A stretch of DNA of 64,000 nucleotides from Nonomuraea angiospora. Lineage in GTDB: Bacteria; Actinomycetota; Actinomycetes; Streptosporangiales; Streptosporangiaceae. Positions 8,834 to 19,095 of this stretch are shown in pieces (position 1 is the stretch's first letter; each line of letters opens with the position of its first letter). Under the pieces are notes generated by a model that searched no databases, was not told the DNA's origin, and saw only the letters and a list, made by a program, of their open reading frames with translations. A program made the translations under genes and the position numbers. The stretch spans positions 4,526,001 to 4,590,000 of the forward strand of contig NZ_JADBEK010000001.1 of assembly GCF_014873145.1 (NCBI RefSeq), given 5' to 3'.

Positions 8834-9643
8834 CTCGTCCCGCCGCCGGGGGTCGACCTCGGGTGTCCCGCTCCCCGGGGGCAGCTTGACGCGCAGGTCG
8901 TTGCGTACGGCCTCGCCGAGTTTCTTGGTGGCGAGGCGGTTGAGCGCGCCGCCGGCGATGGCTCCCGTGAGGAACGGGCCGAGCGTGGTCAGGTGGCGGC
9001 CGAGCGTCCGCAGGAGACGGTTGCGCAGGGCGGTCTTGGTGGCCGCGCCGAGCGCCAGCGAGACGGACGTGGGCGTGAGGGGGTCGATGCCACGTTGTTT
9101 GGCCCATGCGGCCGTGAACGCGACCGCGCGCTGGGTGCCCGAGCCCTCGACGCGTACGCCGTAGACCTCGTGCAGCTCGGCCAGGAGCTTGACCTCGATG
9201 GCGGCGACGACGATGGTCTCGGCGACGAGCTGCGCGGGGGCGGAGAGCAGAAGGGGCGGTGCGGCGAACTCTGCCGCCGCGAGCGCTCCGCCGATGGCGC
9301 CGACCGTCATCGTGGCCTTCTGGGCGGTGCGCACCAGGTCGTCGGCGAGCTGCTCGCCGGTCAGGCCGTGATGGTGCTCGGACAGGGTGTGCAGATCCCG
9401 GATCGGGATGCGAGGCGCGATGTTGAGAAAGACGTCCGCCAGCCAGCGCCCCCGGCCCGCGCCCGTGGCGCGCGCCTTCTTGGCCCCGTCGGACAGTGCG
9501 CGGGCTAGTCGGCCGAGCAGCCTGCGCCGCTCGGCCGGCTCAAGCTCGCCGGGCGCGGTGAGCTTGCCCACGAGCTCGCCGACCTCGCGTTCGGGGTCGG
9601 CGACCTCGTTGTCTGGTTGCTTGTCCTGCTCAGGTACGGCCAC
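8822..9643 (-). CDS. Conserved actinobacterial protein of unknown function
   Basis: A 273-residue protein. The N-terminal third is charged and helical (REVGELVGKLTAPGELEPAERRRLLGRLAR). A hydrophobic core of about residues 115-165 is rich in Ala and Leu (VGAIGGALAAAEFAAPPLLLSAPAQLVAETIVVAAIEVKLL), followed by LHEVYG and another hydrophobic GPFLTGAIAGGALNRLATKKLG. I recognise the pattern from actinobacterial hypothetical proteins but cannot assign a function. Membrane association like EcsC-type proteins is possible. The GTG start has GGAGG six bases upstream. Confidence 0.75.
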   Translation of the reverse strand: MAVPEQDKQPDNEVADPEREVGELVGKLTAPGELEPAERRRLLGRLARALSDGAKKARATGAGRGRWLADVFLNIAPRIPIRDLHTLSEHHHGLTGEQLADDLVRTAQKATMTVGAIGGALAAAEFAAPPLLLSAPAQLVAETIVVAAIEVKLLAELHEVYGVRVEGSGTQRAVAFTAAWAKQRGIDPLTPTSVSLALGAATKTALRNRLLRTLGRHLTTLGPFLTGAIAGGALNRLATKKLGEAVRNDLRVKLPPGSGTPEVDPRRRDELDP

Positions 9644-9722
9644 GCGTTGCCTCCGTCCTCATGGTCGCGATCGCTCAAGGCCGGGCTTGGTCTCCCTACC
9701 CCGAGCATTTCGCTCCAGTCGA

Positions 9723-10022
9723 TTAGGCGGCGCACTCCCGGCAGACCTGCTGGCCGTTCTTCTCGGAGGCCAGCTGGCTACGGTGGTGCACCAGGAAGCA
9801 GCGCGAGCAGGTGAACTCGTCGGCCTGGCGGGGGATCACCCGCAGGGAGAGCTCTTCGTTCGACAGATCCGCACCGGGCAGCTCCAGCGACTCGGCCAGG
9901 TCGGTCTCGTCGATGTCGATGCTGCCAGACGACTTGTCGGTACGCCGCGCCTGCAACTCCTGGAGGCTGTCCTCCCCCAGGTCGTCGTCTGTCTTGCGTG
10001 GGCTGTCGTAGTCGGTAGCCAT
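9723..10022 (-). CDS. DUF4193 family zinc-ribbon-like protein
   Basis: A 99-residue acidic protein matching the actinobacterial DUF4193 family. It begins MATDYDSPRKTDDD, has a central ELPGADLSNEELSLRVIPRQADEFTC segment, and ends with paired CxxC motifs (CSRC and CREC) separated by FLVHHRSQLASEKNGQQV, likely one zinc site. Function is unknown. It is a single gene with a plausible GGAG 10 bases before the ATG. Confidence 0.92.
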   Translation of the reverse strand: MATDYDSPRKTDDDLGEDSLQELQARRTDKSSGSIDIDETDLAESLELPGADLSNEELSLRVIPRQADEFTCSRCFLVHHRSQLASEKNGQQVCRECAA

Positions 10023-10330
10023 TGTGGTTACTCCATCCCCCTCATCTATATGTCCTCGCGCTCATCGCGCGTCTTCTAACGTCCAGGAAGCCCATCTTGT
10101 GCCCGTTCCGCCGGGGAGATTTCCCATCGGTACCCCGCGGGAACGGACGACGAACCTCCCAACACGTCAGGGCCTGCTGCCGTCGGCAATGGTTAGCCAA
10201 ATATGGCGAAACCCACAGCCTTGGCGCCATGCACCACCGTGTTCGACGGCACATCCAACCACATGTGCGGCGTGAATGAGACGCCCCCCACGCCTCAACA
10301 CACGGACGAAGGCGCCAGAGCAACACGACC
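10023..10330. other. Gene-free interval between DUF4193 gene and histidine kinase
   Basis: About 308 bp upstream of the DUF4193 gene and downstream of the kinase stop. The frames that cross it have no ribosome site, no family pattern and poor third-position GC bias. It should contain the DUF4193 promoter and the end of the kinase transcript; no clear terminator or structured RNA was seen. Confidence 0.5.
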
Positions 10331-11644
10331 TCAGCGCCTCGGGAGCCGAATGGTCACGACGAGCCCTCCACCATCGCGTGGCACCGCGGCCACATTTCCA
10401 CCGTGAGCCTGAACCACCGCACGAACGATGGACAGCCCGAGCCCCGATCCCTTGGCCGAATCCACGCGGTCCGCGTGGAGCCTCCTGAAGGGCTCGAACA
10501 GGCTGTTCACCTCGTACGCCGGGACATGCTGCCCTGTGTTGGCCACCTGAACAACCAAGGCACCGTCCGCCATTCCCGTCTGGATCCATACTTTTCCGTT
10601 TTCGGGAATGTTGTACTTGACCGCGTTCTCCAGGAGGTTGCTGACCGACCGCTCCAGGAGCACCGGGTCGCCTATGGTAGGCGCGCTGACCAGTTCGGCC
10701 GTCACGGTTACCCCGTGCTCCTCGGCGAAGGCCGTCACCTGTTCCACGGCCGTCTGAGCGACTTCCCGGACATCGAGCGGTTTGCGTACGGCGAGTTCGC
10801 GCTCGCTCCTCGCCAGCAACAGCAGTCCCTCGATGAGCTTCTCGTTACGCGCGTTGACTTCGAGAAGGGTGCGGCCGAGCGCTTTGAGATCCTCGGACGC
10901 CTCGGGATCGGACAGGGCGATCTCCAGGACGGTCCGGTTAATCGTGAGGGGAGTTCGCAATTCGTGGGAGGCGTTGGCCACGAATCTGCGCTGGGTGTCG
11001 AAGGCGACGTTGAGCCGGGTGAGCATGGCGTCGAACGTGTCGGCCAGCTCCTTCAGCTCGTCGTTGGGGCCCTGCAGGTCGATGCGCTGGTGGGCCAGGG
11101 TGCTCTCCGACAGCTTGCGCGCCGTCGCCGTCATCTGGGCCACCGGTCGCAGCGCCCGGTCGGCCACGAAGTAGCCGATGATCAGCGCCAGGATGCCGAC
11201 GCCCAGCAGCGCGAGCAGGGAGTTGCCGAACAGCGCGTCCCGCGCGCGCTGGATCGCCAGCGTCTGCCAGTTGTGCCAGGCGCTCTGGAGTGCGGCGTCC
11301 TGGGCCGGAGGCAGCCCCAGGTCGATGGTGGGCCACGCCCAGGTGATCGCCGAGCCGACGATCATGTAGACCGACGCCAGCAGCACGGCGGCCGCCACGA
11401 AGACGAGCGCGCCGTACGTGAGTGTCAGCCGCCACCGGATGCTGACCTTGGCGGGCAGCTCCTTCATCCGCTCCATCGGCGTGCGCTGCACCGGCGACTG
11501 CCCGGCGGGCGGCGGCGGGCCGTCCCAGGCGGGCGGCCCGCTGGGGGGTGGCGCCTGCTGCACGCGCGTCGCCTTCCTGGCCGAATGGGGGCTGATCATC
11601 GGATGCGTCGGCCCCGCCTGGAGCTCCTCAGACCTCTCCGTCAC
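10331..11644 (-). CDS. cutS: CutS-like sensor histidine kinase
   Basis: A 437-residue membrane sensor kinase. Order: a Pro-rich cytoplasmic N-terminus (about 1-60), TM1 (about 66-90), an extracytoplasmic loop of about 45 residues, TM2 (GVGILALIIGYFVA), a HAMP segment (RALRPVAQMTATARKLSE), the H-box NASHELRTPLT, the N-box NLLENAVKYN and the G-box GSGLGLSIVRAVV. The GTG start overlaps the response-regulator stop (GTGA). The pairing and the regulator sequence fit the CutRS system of Streptomyces, recently tied to secretion stress (recalled). The sensor loop here contains no cysteine. Confidence 0.85.
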   Translation of the reverse strand: MTERSEELQAGPTHPMISPHSARKATRVQQAPPPSGPPAWDGPPPPAGQSPVQRTPMERMKELPAKVSIRWRLTLTYGALVFVAAAVLLASVYMIVGSAITWAWPTIDLGLPPAQDAALQSAWHNWQTLAIQRARDALFGNSLLALLGVGILALIIGYFVADRALRPVAQMTATARKLSESTLAHQRIDLQGPNDELKELADTFDAMLTRLNVAFDTQRRFVANASHELRTPLTINRTVLEIALSDPEASEDLKALGRTLLEVNARNEKLIEGLLLLARSERELAVRKPLDVREVAQTAVEQVTAFAEEHGVTVTAELVSAPTIGDPVLLERSVSNLLENAVKYNIPENGKVWIQTGMADGALVVQVANTGQHVPAYEVNSLFEPFRRLHADRVDSAKGSGLGLSIVRAVVQAHGGNVAAVPRDGGGLVVTIRLPRR

Positions 11645-12294
11645 AATTTGTACCCAACCCCGGGCACAGTCTCGATCACCTGAGGCTCGCCCAGCTTCTT
11701 CCGCAGCGTCATCATGGTCACGCGGACCACGTTCGTGAAGGGATCGATGTTCTCGTCCCAGGCCTTGTCCAGCAGGTCCTCCTGGCTGACCACGGCGCCC
11801 TCGGCCCGCATCAGCTCCTCGAGCACCGCGAACTCCTTCTTGGTCAGCACGACCTCCTTGCCGTCGCGCTCCACCAGCCGCTTGCCCGGGTCGAGCCGGA
11901 TGCCGGCGCGCTCCAGGACGGGCGGCAGGGCGGGCGCGGAGCGGCGGCCGAGCGCGCGCACCCTGGCGACCAGCTCGATGAACACGAACGGCTTGGCCAG
12001 GTAGTCGTCGGCCCCCAGGCCGAGACCCTCCACCTTGTCGTCCACGTCGCCCGACGCGGTCAGCATCAGGATCCGCGAGGCGCTGCGCTGCTCCACCAGG
12101 CGACGGCACACCTCGTCGCCGTGGACGACCGGCAGGTCGCGGTCCAGCACGATCACGTCGTAGTCGATGTAGGAGGTCCGCTCGAGGGCGCCGCCCCCGT
12201 CGTAGGCGACGTCGACCGCCATGGCCTCGCGCCGCAGCCCGGTCGCGATCGCGTCGGCGAGCACCCGCTCATCCTCAACCACCAGCACCCGCAC
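11641..12294 (-). CDS. cutR: CutR-like OmpR-family response regulator
   Basis: A 217-residue regulator. The receiver domain starts VRVLVVEDERVLADAI, contains YDVIVLDRDLPVVHG with the phosphoacceptor Asp, and LMLTASGDVDDKVEGLGLGADDYLAKPF with the conserved Thr and Lys. The C-terminal winged helix ends WDENIDPFTNVVRVTMMTLRKKLG and VIETVPGVGYKL. The sequence closely resembles Streptomyces CutR as I remember it. A GTG start follows GAGGTG. It is co-transcribed and translationally coupled with the kinase. Confidence 0.9.
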   Translation of the reverse strand: MRVLVVEDERVLADAIATGLRREAMAVDVAYDGGGALERTSYIDYDVIVLDRDLPVVHGDEVCRRLVEQRSASRILMLTASGDVDDKVEGLGLGADDYLAKPFVFIELVARVRALGRRSAPALPPVLERAGIRLDPGKRLVERDGKEVVLTKKEFAVLEELMRAEGAVVSQEDLLDKAWDENIDPFTNVVRVTMMTLRKKLGEPQVIETVPGVGYKL

Positions 12295-12529
12295 GCCTGA
12301 TGCACCTCTCTCCGATTCTGGTCACTCATTCTGTCCACAGCCTCGATAAGCGCACGGTAAGGCATGTTCAGAGGTGGGTGACCCCCCGGTCAGGGAGAGC
12401 AGCACAAAATTCATGTTTCGGAGTGCGACGGGCCGGGGTATGCCTGCGGGACACCCATTGCCCGGCCATCACCCGGCATTGGGCGTACTTCGCCCAAGAG
12501 CATGGATCGGACCCCAGAGAGTAGGTGAG

Positions 12530-12694
12530 ATGGGCGAGTTCACGACCACGATCGAACACCGCCTCGACCAGGCTTATAAGGGCCTTCGGGAGGCCCGTAG
12601 CGTCGGCGACGAATATCTCGCTGACACGCTCACCGCCGAGATCGAGGACCTGCGCAGGCTGGCCGACGATCACGGCATCCCGTTGCCCCGCTGA
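12530..12694 (+). CDS. Small conserved protein (54 aa) of unknown function
   Basis: A 54-residue, mostly helical and charged protein: MGEFTTTIEHRLDQAYK, then REARSVGDEYLADTL and a LRRLADDHGI end. The ATG follows GTAGGTGAG, and a perfect terminator lies just after the stop, which supports a real gene. Similar short proteins occur next to cutRS in actinobacteria (recalled, weak). No catalytic or binding motif is visible. It faces the inositol-phosphatase-like gene. Confidence 0.7.
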   Translation: MGEFTTTIEHRLDQAYKGLREARSVGDEYLADTLTAEIEDLRRLADDHGIPLPR

Positions 12695-12704
12695 CCAAGC
12701 GCGG

Positions 12705-12734
12705 ACGGCCGGAGCCCCCGAGGGCTCCGGCCGT
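12705..12734. terminator. Bidirectional stem-loop terminator
   Basis: ACGGCCGGAGCCC and GGGCTCCGGCCGT form a perfect 13-bp stem with a CCGA loop, followed by TCGCTTTC. It lies between the convergent 54-residue gene and the inositol-phosphatase-like gene and can serve both. Confidence 0.88.
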
Positions 12735-12740
12735 TCGCTT

Positions 12741-13529
12741 TCAGGCGTCCCGTTCCGGGTTCTGCGCCGCCAGCAGCTCGTGCAGCTCCTCGAAGAGCCC
12801 CGGCGCCGCGCAGATCGCGAACTCCGGGCTCACCGGCCTGCCGTGCAGCCCTTCGAGCCTGGCCCCCGACTCGGTCGCCACCAGGCCGGCCGCGCCGTAG
12901 TCCCACGGGTTGATGCCGCGCTCGTAGTAGGCGTCCACGCGGCCCGCCGCGAGCGAGCAGAGGTCGATCGCGCACGAGCCGCCGCGCCTGATGTCCCGCA
13001 CCCGGGGCAGCACCGCCGCGACCACCTGGCCCTGGATCGCGCGCCTGCTCACCCCGTAGCCGAACCCGGTCGCCACCAGCGCCTGCGCGAGCGGCACGCC
13101 CGTGTTGCAGCGCAGCCGCTCCGCGCCGAGCCAGGCGCCCTCGCCGAGCGCCGCCGTGTAGACCTCGCCGCGCGCCGGCAGGTTGACGACCCCGGCCACG
13201 ACCTGGCCGTCGACCTCGACGGCGATCGACACCGCCCAGTCCGGCAGGCCGTACAGGAAGTTGACGGTGCCGTCGATCGGGTCGACGACCCAGCGCACGT
13301 CCGAATCGCCGGGCTCCTCCCCGCCCTCCTCGCCGAGGATCCTGTCGCCGGGCCTGGCGGCCAGGATGCGCTCGCGGATCAGCTCCTCCGACGCCTTGTC
13401 CAGCGCGGTGACCACGTCGGTGGGGCTGGACTTGGTCTCGATCTCCTCGGACATCGTGGGCCGCTTGGCGAGCAGCATGTCGCCCGCCTCGCGCGCGATG
13501 TCCTCGGCCAGTCTCAGGAACTCCGTCAT
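12741..13529 (-). CDS. Inositol monophosphatase family phosphatase
   Basis: A 262-residue Mg-dependent phosphatase of the IMPase/SuhB/CysQ superfamily. It has the metal ligands GEEGGEE, WVVDPIDGTVNFLYGLPDWAVSIAV (DPxDGT signature) and the C-terminal NPWDYGAAGLVATESGAR (WDxA signature). Substrate may be inositol phosphate, histidinol phosphate or another sugar phosphate; sequence alone does not decide. Its ATG shares one base with the stop of the upstream S9 peptidase (TGATG), so the two are coupled. Confidence 0.92.
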   Translation of the reverse strand: MTEFLRLAEDIAREAGDMLLAKRPTMSEEIETKSSPTDVVTALDKASEELIRERILAARPGDRILGEEGGEEPGDSDVRWVVDPIDGTVNFLYGLPDWAVSIAVEVDGQVVAGVVNLPARGEVYTAALGEGAWLGAERLRCNTGVPLAQALVATGFGYGVSRRAIQGQVVAAVLPRVRDIRRGGSCAIDLCSLAAGRVDAYYERGINPWDYGAAGLVATESGARLEGLHGRPVSPEFAICAAPGLFEELHELLAAQNPERDA

Positions 13530-15505
13530 CAGGCCACCGAGTCCGGACGCTTCCACTCCTCGCCGAGCACGTGCTGGGCGAGGAAGGCGAACACGGTCTC
13601 GTACCAGGCGACGATGTTGCCCGGCTTGAGGATCCAGTGGTTCTCGTCGGGGAAGTACAGGAACTTCGACTCGACCTCGCTGCGCCGCAGGTCCCACCAG
13701 AGCCGCAGGCCCTCGCCGATCGGCACGCGGTAGTCCTTGTCGCCGTGGATGACGAGGAGCGGGGTGGTGATCTTGTCGAGGGAGTTGTGCGGCGACAGGA
13801 GCTGGTACCGCTCGGAGCCGGGCTCGCCGAACTCGCGCTGCCAGTACATGGAGGCGTCGGTGGTGCCGGCGAACTGGTCGAGGTTCCACAGCGACGCGTG
13901 GGTGACGATGGCCTTGTAGCGGTCGCTGTGGCCGGCGAGCCAGTTGGCCATGTAGCCGCCGTACGAGCCGCCCATCGCGCCGATGCGCTCGCTGTCGATG
14001 TCGTCCCTGGCCAGGGCCACGTCGACGATCGCGTCGAGGTCGGCCTGGGTGCGCGGGCCCCAGTTGCCCCAGCCGCGGTCGATCATCTCCTGCCCGTAGC
14101 CGGTGGACAGGCACGGGTCCGGCATGAGCACGGCGTACCCGCGCTGGGTCATGAGCCACACCTGCCAGCGCCACTGCCAGTCGTTCCACGAGGCGACCGG
14201 GCCGCCGTGGATCCACAGCACGAACGGCGCCGGCTCGTCGGCCGAGGCGCCCTCGGGCAGCGCGAGCCAGCCGCGGACCGTGGCGCCGTCGTCGGCGGTG
14301 GCGGAGATCTCGGTCAGCGTGCCCGGCACCTCGGGGCGCGGCGCGGGCGAGGGCAGGTCGACGATCTCGCCGCCGGCCACGTCGATCCTGGCCGGGCCGG
14401 GGGCGAGGGCGAGGCCGCTGCGCAGCGCGTAGACGGAGCCGCCGTCGGAGGAGACGTTGAGCCCGGCGTACGCGGCGTCGTCCAGGGTGAGCCTGGTGCT
14501 CTCCCCGTCCAGCGGGACGCGGAAGACCGGCCGGCGGCCCTGGTGGTCGGCCACGATGTAGACGGCCGCGGAGTCCGGCGCCCACTCGACGCCCGAGGGG
14601 AACAGGTCGGGCGCGTACGCTCGGCCCTCGCCGGTGGCCACGTCGGCGATCCACAGCTCGCTGCGCGCCGAGACCTCCAGCCCGGTGAACCGCTCGCGGG
14701 CGCAGGCCACCTTGGAGCCGTCGGGCGAGATCGCGAGCGGGCCCGTGAAGTCGAAGCCGTCCTCGGTGAGCACCGTGCGCCGCTCGCCCGAGGCCACGTC
14801 GATGGCCACCAGGTCGGTACGGCTCTCGCCCTTCGGCAGGTACGTGCGCCAGGTCGTGATCACCGTGGCGCCGTCCGGGCTCAGCTCGAACGAGGCGTCC
14901 CGCAGCGCCTCCCCCGCGTCGGGCGTCAGTTCTCGCACGTCCTCCAGGCGGTCGGCGCCGAGCCTGGCGGTGAACAGCCTGGTGCGGCCCGGCCCGAGGT
15001 CGTGGTCCCAGAAGCGGATCGGGTAGCCCTCGTGCAGGATGGCGCTGATCCCGGCGTCCTTGCGGGCCTTGCGCCTGGCCTCGTCGGCCGCCTCCTCGCC
15101 GTCGAGCACGTCGGAGGAGAACACCACGACGTCGGCCGCCGTACGCACGGCGCCGATGCCGCCGGGGCGGGTGGCCACCTGGCGGGCCTCACCGCCCGCG
15201 CGGGGCAGCAGCCAGAGCGCGGGCACCTCGTCGGAGGAGTCCTTGACGGTGGGGTCGGGGCGGGCGGAGGTGAACAGCACGTCGCCCGCGGCCGTGAAGA
15301 CCGCGGCCGACTCGCCCTTGGCCGAGCGGGTCAGCCGGTAGGGCTCGCCGTCGACCGGAATCGCCCAGAGCGCGGTGCCGTAGGACTTGCCGTCGGGGTT
15401 GAGTGACTGGACTGTGGAGATCAACCTGGAGCCGTCGGGGGAGAGCTTCAGCGAGAGAACCCGGGGGATGGCCACGTAGTCGCGTATGTCATTGAATGCG
15501 CTCAC
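13529..15505 (-). CDS. S9-family prolyl oligopeptidase/acylaminoacyl peptidase
   Basis: A 658-residue serine peptidase that cleaves short peptides. The N-terminal beta-propeller (about residues 1-370) has repeated blades such as [15 protein letters not shown] and [12 protein letters not shown]. The C-terminal alpha/beta hydrolase domain carries the nucleophile elbow [17 protein letters not shown], the Asp region [12 protein letters not shown] and the His region FPDENHWI. No signal peptide is visible, so it is probably cytoplasmic. A GTG start is used. It is divergent from ferrochelatase. Confidence 0.93.
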   Translation of the reverse strand: MSAFNDIRDYVAIPRVLSLKLSPDGSRLISTVQSLNPDGKSYGTALWAIPVDGEPYRLTRSAKGESAAVFTAAGDVLFTSARPDPTVKDSSDEVPALWLLPRAGGEARQVATRPGGIGAVRTAADVVVFSSDVLDGEEAADEARRKARKDAGISAILHEGYPIRFWDHDLGPGRTRLFTARLGADRLEDVRELTPDAGEALRDASFELSPDGATVITTWRTYLPKGESRTDLVAIDVASGERRTVLTEDGFDFTGPLAISPDGSKVACARERFTGLEVSARSELWIADVATGEGRAYAPDLFPSGVEWAPDSAAVYIVADHQGRRPVFRVPLDGESTRLTLDDAAYAGLNVSSDGGSVYALRSGLALAPGPARIDVAGGEIVDLPSPAPRPEVPGTLTEISATADDGATVRGWLALPEGASADEPAPFVLWIHGGPVASWNDWQWRWQVWLMTQRGYAVLMPDPCLSTGYGQEMIDRGWGNWGPRTQADLDAIVDVALARDDIDSERIGAMGGSYGGYMANWLAGHSDRYKAIVTHASLWNLDQFAGTTDASMYWQREFGEPGSERYQLLSPHNSLDKITTPLLVIHGDKDYRVPIGEGLRLWWDLRRSEVESKFLYFPDENHWILKPGNIVAWYETVFAFLAQHVLGEEWKRPDSVA

Positions 15506-15619
15506 TCAATCGAACCTACCTGTTCATGGCCTCACTCCGTGAGGCTGTGCCCGGTCGCTCGGGAGCCGTTGCCTTCCCTCGCTGCGGAGACCGCCCGCAT
15601 ACCCCAATACTGTGGTCAC

Positions 15620-16570
15620 GTGGGAACTTACGACGCGTTGCTGGTTCTGTCGTTCGGCGGGCCCGAGGGTCCCGACGACGTGCTGCCGTTCCTGGAGAAC
15701 GTCGTGCGCGGCAGGGGGGTGCCGCGCGAGCGGCTGCTCGAGGTGGCCGAGCACTACCAGGGCTTCGGCGGGGTCAGCCCGATCAACCAGCAGAACCGCG
15801 ACCTGGTCGAGGCGCTGCGCCCGATCGCCGGCGTGCCCGTCTACTGGGGCAACCGCAACTGGCACCCGTTCGGCGAGGACACCGTCCGCCGGATGAAGGC
15901 CGACGGGATCAGGAAGGCGGCCGTGTTCGCCACCTCCGCGTTCGCGGGCTACTCAAGTTGCCGCCAGTACTACGAGGACATCGCCAGGATCTCCGTCGAG
16001 GACGGCCCCGAGCTGGTCAAGATGCGCCACTTCGGCGACCACCCCGGGTTCGTGGAGGCGATGGCCGACCACACCCGGGCGGCGCTCGAACGGCTCGGCC
16101 GCGACGACGCCAGGCTGGTGTTCACCGCCCACAGTATCCCCGTCTCCATGGCCGAGACCGCGGGCCCCTCCGGCGGCCTGTACGAGGCGCAGCTGCGCAG
16201 GTGCGCCGAGCTGGTCAGCCGGGCGCTCGGCCGCACGCAGCCGTGGGACCTGGTGTGGCAGTCGCGCAGCGGCCCGCCGCAGGTGCCGTGGCTGGAGCCG
16301 GACGTCTGCGACTTCCTGCGCAAGACGGACGCCCGTTCGGTCGTGCTGGTGCCGATCGGGTTCGTCTCCGACCACATGGAGGTCGTCTACGACCTCGACA
16401 CCGAGGCCAGGCAGGTGGCCGCCGAGCTGGGGCTGCCCATGGAGCGGGCGGCGACCGCCGGCACGCACCCGCGCTTCGTCCAGATGGTCCGCGAGCTGAT
16501 GGACGAGCCCGAGCCCGTCCCCTGCGCGCTCACCTGCTGCCCCCCGCCCCGCAGGCGCACTCAGGCGTAA
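15620..16570 (+). CDS. hemH: Ferrochelatase (coproporphyrin III ferrochelatase type)
   Basis: Inserts Fe2+ into the porphyrin ring; in actinobacteria the substrate is coproporphyrin III (CpfC pathway, established for the phylum). The 316-residue protein begins [21 protein letters not shown] and has [10 protein letters not shown], the catalytic-His segment [12 protein letters not shown], and [20 protein letters not shown] with the conserved Glu. The C-terminal CALTCC may help bind the [2Fe-2S] cluster known in actinobacterial enzymes. GTG 15620 gives the family N-terminus. The 3' end overlaps the convergent transglycosylase by 10 bp. Confidence 0.94.
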   Translation: MGTYDALLVLSFGGPEGPDDVLPFLENVVRGRGVPRERLLEVAEHYQGFGGVSPINQQNRDLVEALRPIAGVPVYWGNRNWHPFGEDTVRRMKADGIRKAAVFATSAFAGYSSCRQYYEDIARISVEDGPELVKMRHFGDHPGFVEAMADHTRAALERLGRDDARLVFTAHSIPVSMAETAGPSGGLYEAQLRRCAELVSRALGRTQPWDLVWQSRSGPPQVPWLEPDVCDFLRKTDARSVVLVPIGFVSDHMEVVYDLDTEARQVAAELGLPMERAATAGTHPRFVQMVRELMDEPEPVPCALTCCPPPRRRTQA

Positions 16571-17787
16571 GTACGGGCGTAAGCCTCGGCGATGCCCATG
16601 ACCTTGTTCACGTAGTCCCACGAGTGGTTGTAGAACCAGATCGCCTTGCGCAGCTTCTCGCCGCCCTGGCCGGCGCCGTTGGCACACAGGTAGTTGGCGG
16701 CGCCGGGCACCGCGTCGTACGGGCTCCAGATGTCGGCCTTGCCGTCCCCGTCGCCGTCCACGCCGTAGTGCTTCCAGGTGGCGGGCATGAACTGCATGGG
16801 CCCGAGCGCGCCCGCGCTGGACGGGCCGTTGTTGCGGCCGTGGCTGCTCTCCACCTGCCCGATCGCCGCCAGCACCGTCCACGACAGCCCAGGGCAGCGG
16901 GTGGCCGACGCCCTGTAGAGGTCCAGGTAGCTGCCCGGGCGGCCCACGTTCACCGTCGCCTGCGGCTTCTGCTGCTGCTTCGGCGTACGGTGCGCCGCGT
17001 CCAGCATGACGACCTGCGAACCCTTGCCGAGCACCTTGCGCACGCCCGACTCGCTGATCTTGCCGGCCTTGCCGTGCAGCAGTACCGCGACCCCCGGCGC
17101 GAACCCCAGCGACCTGCCCAGGTCCGCGCTCACCAGCCCGTCCACGCCCACGAGCCCGAGCGTGGCCGAGGCCGCCACGCGCAGCCGGGGCCCGCCGTCC
17201 ACCTGGTACATCGCGCCCAGGATCATCCCGAACTTGCGCATCGCGCCCGCGTCGGCCACCAGTTCGCCCCTGGCCAGCGCGCTCCACACGGCGGGCTGGT
17301 CGGCGACGGGCTGCGGCGTCCAGGAGCGGAAGTCGGCGGGGTCGACGGCCAGCAGGTTCAGGGGGGTGCCGGCCACCTTGACCGCGCCCGCGTCCACCAC
17401 GATCACCTTCTGCACGTGCTTCAGCCCGCTGAGCGCGAACCTCGTGCTCTTCGGCACCGCGCCCGCCGCGATGGCCAGCACGCGCGGCGGCGTCGCGGTG
17501 ATCCCGGGGCCGCCATGGCCGAACTCCTTGACCGGCTCCTTGACCGGCGCCGCCGTGGGCACGAGCCGGTCGAGGCGCGGCGAGGGCTGCTGCGGCCGCT
17601 GCGTGGGCTTCCTGCGCACCGGCTCGCTCGCCGTTTTGACCAGGTCGTCGCCCAGGATCACGACGACTCCGCCGGCCGCGGCCGTGACCACGAGCACGGC
17701 GGCGACCATGAGGATGACCGCGCGCAACGAGGGAAGACCGGACACTCGGGACACGTTAACCCACGCAGCCGCTAAATCACTTGCCAT
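16561..17787 (-). CDS. Membrane-anchored lytic transglycosylase-like protein
   Basis: A 408-residue cell-wall enzyme. An uncleaved signal anchor at about residues 22-48 ([24 protein letters not shown]) is followed by a Pro-rich linker, a middle domain of about 200 residues without a recognised motif, and a C-terminal SLT domain. That domain has the catalytic Glu in [16 protein letters not shown], then [17 protein letters not shown], a [11 protein letters not shown] calcium-loop-like stretch and the C-terminal [20 protein letters not shown]. Such enzymes cut peptidoglycan outside the membrane. The start is uncertain: GTG codons 12 and 15 codons downstream are alternatives. Confidence 0.85.
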   Translation of the reverse strand: MASDLAAAWVNVSRVSGLPSLRAVILMVAAVLVVTAAAGGVVVILGDDLVKTASEPVRRKPTQRPQQPSPRLDRLVPTAAPVKEPVKEFGHGGPGITATPPRVLAIAAGAVPKSTRFALSGLKHVQKVIVVDAGAVKVAGTPLNLLAVDPADFRSWTPQPVADQPAVWSALARGELVADAGAMRKFGMILGAMYQVDGGPRLRVAASATLGLVGVDGLVSADLGRSLGFAPGVAVLLHGKAGKISESGVRKVLGKGSQVVMLDAAHRTPKQQQKPQATVNVGRPGSYLDLYRASATRCPGLSWTVLAAIGQVESSHGRNNGPSSAGALGPMQFMPATWKHYGVDGDGDGKADIWSPYDAVPGAANYLCANGAGQGGEKLRKAIWFYNHSWDYVNKVMGIAEAYARTYA

Positions 17788-17838
17788 CCGGACATACGGT
17801 GCGCCATGGTTACTTGGCTCAAGTAAGGGGGAAACGGC

Positions 17839-19041
17839 GTGGTCGGGCCTTACCGGGGATTGTTCGACGGGCCCGGCGTCAAGGGATTCGTCCTGGCGGG
17901 ATTCATCGGCCGCATGCCGATGTCCATGCTCGGCATCGGGGTCGTGCTGCTGGTCTCCGCGCTCACCTCGTCGTACGCCACCGCCGGCGGCGTCGCCGCC
18001 ATGACCAACCTGGCCTTCGCCGTGGCCGCCCCCATGTCGGGCCGGCTCGTGGACAGGTTCGGGCAGGGCCGGGTGATCCCGCCGTTCGCCGTCGTCAACG
18101 CGCTCGCGCTGGTCGCGCTGATGCTGTGCGCCGGGTTCGACCTGCCCGACTGGACGCTGTACGCCTCGGGCCTGCTCGTGGGCGCCACCTCGCTGTCGCT
18201 GGGCTCGATGGTGCGGGCCCGCTGGTCGGTCATCCACGGCGGGTCGGGCAAGCTGCACACCGCGTTCGCCTTCGAGTCGGTGGTGGACGAGGTCATCTTC
18301 GTCACCGGGCCCGCGCTGGTCACGGTGCTGGCCACCGCCGTGAACCCGTACGCGGGGCTGGTCGTGGCCCTGGTCTGCATGCTCCTGGGCGCCCTCGCGC
18401 TGGCGGCCCAGCGGCGCACCCAGCCGCCCGTGCAGCCGGTCAAGTCGGCGGCGGGCACGCCCATCCTGATCCCCGGCATCGCCCTGCTGGCGTGCGTCTA
18501 CCTGGCGCTGGGCGCCGTGTTCGGCTCGGTCGACCTGATCACGGTGGCCTTCGCCGAGGAGCACGGCGCGAAGAGCGCCTCCGGGTTCCTGCTGGCGGCG
18601 TTCGCGGGCGGGTCGATGGTGTCGGGGCTGTGGTTCGGGTCGCGGGAGTGGAAGATCTCGCTGCGCGGGCGGTTCGTGCGGACGCTCGCGCTGTTCGTGG
18701 TGGGGCTCATCCCGATCATGTTCATCGGTGACGCGTGGATCATGGCGGCGGCGCTGTTCCTGGCCGGTTTCGCCATCTCGCCGACGCTCATCACGGGCTT
18801 CTCGCTCACCGAGCGGCTGGTGCCGCCGTCCCTGCTCACCGAGGGCATGGCGTGGATCTCGACCTCGATCGGGTTCGGCGTGGCGGTCGGCGCGTGGGCC
18901 GGCGGGCGGCTCACCGAGCTGTTCGGCGCGTCCAACGCGTACGCCTTCTCCTGGGGGGCGGCGATCCTCGCCGCGGTCGTGGGCATCGGAGGTTCGGGTT
19001 TGCTGAGACTTCCCGAGGCTCCTTCACCCGCCAAGAGTTGA
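17839..19041 (+). CDS. Major facilitator superfamily transporter
   Basis: A 400-residue protein with about 12 hydrophobic segments and the loop motif GRLVDRFGQGRVIPPF between TM2 and TM3, typical of MFS exporters. A longer loop near residue 200 (QRRTQPPVQPVKSAAGTP) joins the two halves. The second half has LSLTERLVPPSLLTEGMAWIST. A GTG start follows AAGGGGGAAA. It is probably an efflux carrier of unknown substrate; MFS genes are often found close to sepH in actinobacteria (recalled, weak). Confidence 0.88.
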   Translation: MVGPYRGLFDGPGVKGFVLAGFIGRMPMSMLGIGVVLLVSALTSSYATAGGVAAMTNLAFAVAAPMSGRLVDRFGQGRVIPPFAVVNALALVALMLCAGFDLPDWTLYASGLLVGATSLSLGSMVRARWSVIHGGSGKLHTAFAFESVVDEVIFVTGPALVTVLATAVNPYAGLVVALVCMLLGALALAAQRRTQPPVQPVKSAAGTPILIPGIALLACVYLALGAVFGSVDLITVAFAEEHGAKSASGFLLAAFAGGSMVSGLWFGSREWKISLRGRFVRTLALFVVGLIPIMFIGDAWIMAAALFLAGFAISPTLITGFSLTERLVPPSLLTEGMAWISTSIGFGVAVGAWAGGRLTELFGASNAYAFSWGAAILAAVVGIGGSGLLRLPEAPSPAKS

Positions 19042-19095
19042 TCCGCTACGGTCGGGACATCCCTCGCAACACCCACCTCATTGGAAGCATTACCT

